From: Serpula lacrymans var. lacrymans S7.9
Lineage: Eukaryota > Basidiomycota > Agaricomycetes > Boletales > Serpulaceae
Length of the DNA: 64,000 bases
Reading direction: 5' to 3'
NCBI RefSeq assembly: GCF_000218685.1
Contig: NW_006763291.1
Location: 372,001-436,000, forward strand
Under the pieces are notes generated by a model that did not search any database, was not told the DNA's origin, and saw nothing but the letters and a program-made list of their open reading frames with translations. The position numbers and the translations under genes were made by a program. This document shows, piece after piece, positions 62,504 through 64,000 of this stretch; position 1 is the stretch's first letter, and each line of letters starts with the position of its first letter.

Positions 62504-64000
62504 TCAGACCCACCAATAACCAAGTAGCAGTTCCTCAAACCACTCAATTTCTTGTTTCCTGTTGTGATAAATGCAGCTGGATTTCTGCTTTGCTGGGTAA
62601 TTTTGCCAAAGAGACTTCATATATATCCATGGCGTCTTCTTTATGCAGCTGGCTTCGCTGTGCTTTTTTTCCTGGGCAATCCAGGCCTCTGTGTCCTCAG
62701 AGTCTGTAGTGGAATTGATGTTTTTGAACGCAAGCTTGCTTGATGGCAAGCCTTGTTGAACCTTTTTGAACTCCTTGCAAAGTGCCGGGACTAGGCATGC
62801 ACTTAGTCATGAATATGGGTGAGTTATTGAAGCCCAGGACCTACCCATTTGTATAAGCTTCTTCTAATTGGAATCACCCATGTGGTTGTCCAATATTTCT
62901 TGCTTATGTGACTTTCTCATAGCCCGGGTGCTTTGAGAGACTTCATTGAGGGGAGCCCAAAGTGTTTCTGATATCCCACCATCAACCTGCCCAGCCCCGG
63001 GGATGAAGTTAGGGGCGTATCTTGGGAAGCAGATGTCTTGATGTCCATGCACATGAAATAATCCAATGCCCTTGTACATGGATACACCACTGGGGACCTG
63101 AAGATAAGGACTTTCAAGGACCCTCTTGTTTACCGTATTGGCATATTATATTGTAGAGGATTATGACTGAGTCAATCCTGGCCAATGAGGAAAAGGACTG
63201 ACACAGGGAATGGTCTATGTTCATTTAGCTATAAAGAGTGAGCAATTGCCACAATCACAAATATGTGGGCAACTCACTGTTCACCTTTCTGAAGATCTAC
63301 TACAGCACCCAGGCAAAATACTCTATGCCAGGCACAGGCAGTAGCACCAATCCCGGTAGCATCAAGGTGCTGTCCTTGTTTGCCAGGTTACAGCTCCATG
63401 GTCATTACAAGTAGACCCCACTTGATTTTTTTTTGGCAATTTTGAGGTGCTCCATGTACGGTTGGTTTGCCGTCAAGAATGCTGTGCCATCGGCAAATGG
63501 AACATCATCATGGGTGTTCTTTGACTTCATGCACTCTGTGTTAAAGTTTCTGTCCATGACAAAAGTCCTCAAGTGATACTGCCTGAGGGGGTCCTGCTTC
63601 CAATCAAGCAAGACATTGATACCCAGCTGAGGGAAAGCCAGGCAAAACAATGCTAGAGACCCTAGGGAAGGGTGACAGCCAGGTTAGTGTGCAAATCCAT
63701 GCCAACACATATATTTCAAATATCTCAACTGCTGGGACACCCTCATGAACTCCTGATATCTATTCTAGAGGGGGGAATATTATTGAGGTACCCGGGAAGT
63801 CTAGAACTGAGGGATGCACTGGGACCTTGTGTGGGAATGCACTGTTTGTCACCCGCTGTATCTTGGAATAGAAAGTCATTGCAGGAGTTTTACATTCCTT
63901 GTTATTGATTAAGAAGTCATCAAGTAAAGCAAAGGTGAATGCTGTTTGGGGCTTCTTCTGACTTGCTGGGTACAACCCATTGGACAAGAGCTGAACGTCC
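62504..64000 (-). pseudogene. KDZ-type (Kyakuja-Dileera-Zisupton) transposase, truncated by window
   Basis: Minus strand, order from the right edge: GLYPASQKKPQTAFTFALLD (about 63950), LRTFVMDRNFNTECMKSKNT with the first catalytic-type Asp (about 63560), LDATGIGATACAWH and GAVVDLQKGEQ (about 63330), VIILYNIICQYGK (about 63150), GIGLFHVHGHQD and GAGQVDGGISETLWAPLNEV (about 63050-62960), then a Lys-rich tail to about 62504. These are the hallmark blocks of KDZ transposases of Agaricomycetes. Frames shift at least three times, and the N-terminus lies beyond 64000. Confidence 0.88.

Overview
The window is nuclear DNA from a filamentous basidiomycete, most probably an Agaricomycete. The evidence is a class I hydrophobin, a basidiomycete-type A-T-R adenylate-forming reductase, genes cut by many 48-75 nt GT-AG introns, Tf1/sushi-like chromodomain Ty3 retrotransposons and a KDZ-type transposase.

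Left third (1-19,780) is gene-bearing. In order it holds an eroded small gene (532-952), an unrecognised 742-aa Ser/Pro-rich protein (1407-3789), a DUF2264 protein (4560-6588), a stub resembling a BTB/POZ N-terminus (6772-7050, minus), a GPI-anchor-type surface protein (7379-7919, minus), a cytochrome P450 pseudogene (8732-10034), an NRPS-like reductase of about 4.2 kb (10544-14779, minus), a multi-pass membrane protein (15572-16999) and a hydrophobin (18720-19183). The dead P450 beside the reductase suggests a decayed small metabolic cluster.

Middle (19,781-53,000) is a nest of transposons. A solo LTR (repeat B, TSD AGTAC) was hit by two inverted copies of a 343-bp element (repeat A). One A copy holds an apparently intact 6.86-kb Ty3 retrotransposon (element I) whose LTRs look identical and whose TSD TTTCA is perfect. 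To the right, an old DDE-transposase-like gene on the minus strand (about 52,420 to 30,492) is broken by Ty3 element II (30593-39442, TSD CATGC) and Ty3 element III (40309-50102, TSD AGTAG). Elements II and III were then invaded by a further family, D, whose 1.8-1.9 kb LTR carries its own reading frame of about 180 codons.

Right (53,000-64,000) is transposon debris: a decayed Ty1/copia element, a deleted Ty3 chromovirus (element E), a LINE endonuclease fragment, an eroded unclassified gene, and a KDZ transposase running off the right edge.

The most interesting signals are in how the retroelements are built. Elements I, II and III all carry the heptamer GGGTTTT directly before the gag stop, with pol open in the -1 frame. 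In all three, the block after the 5' LTR is complementary to a site 31-35 nt downstream of an LTR TATA box, which is the Tf1-type self-priming layout. Elements II and III share a third reading frame in the env position with paired Cys/His knuckles and an acidic tail. Family D has an LTR-encoded membrane-anchor-like protein and uses ACGG/CCGT targets. Coordinates and splice sites were derived by eye.
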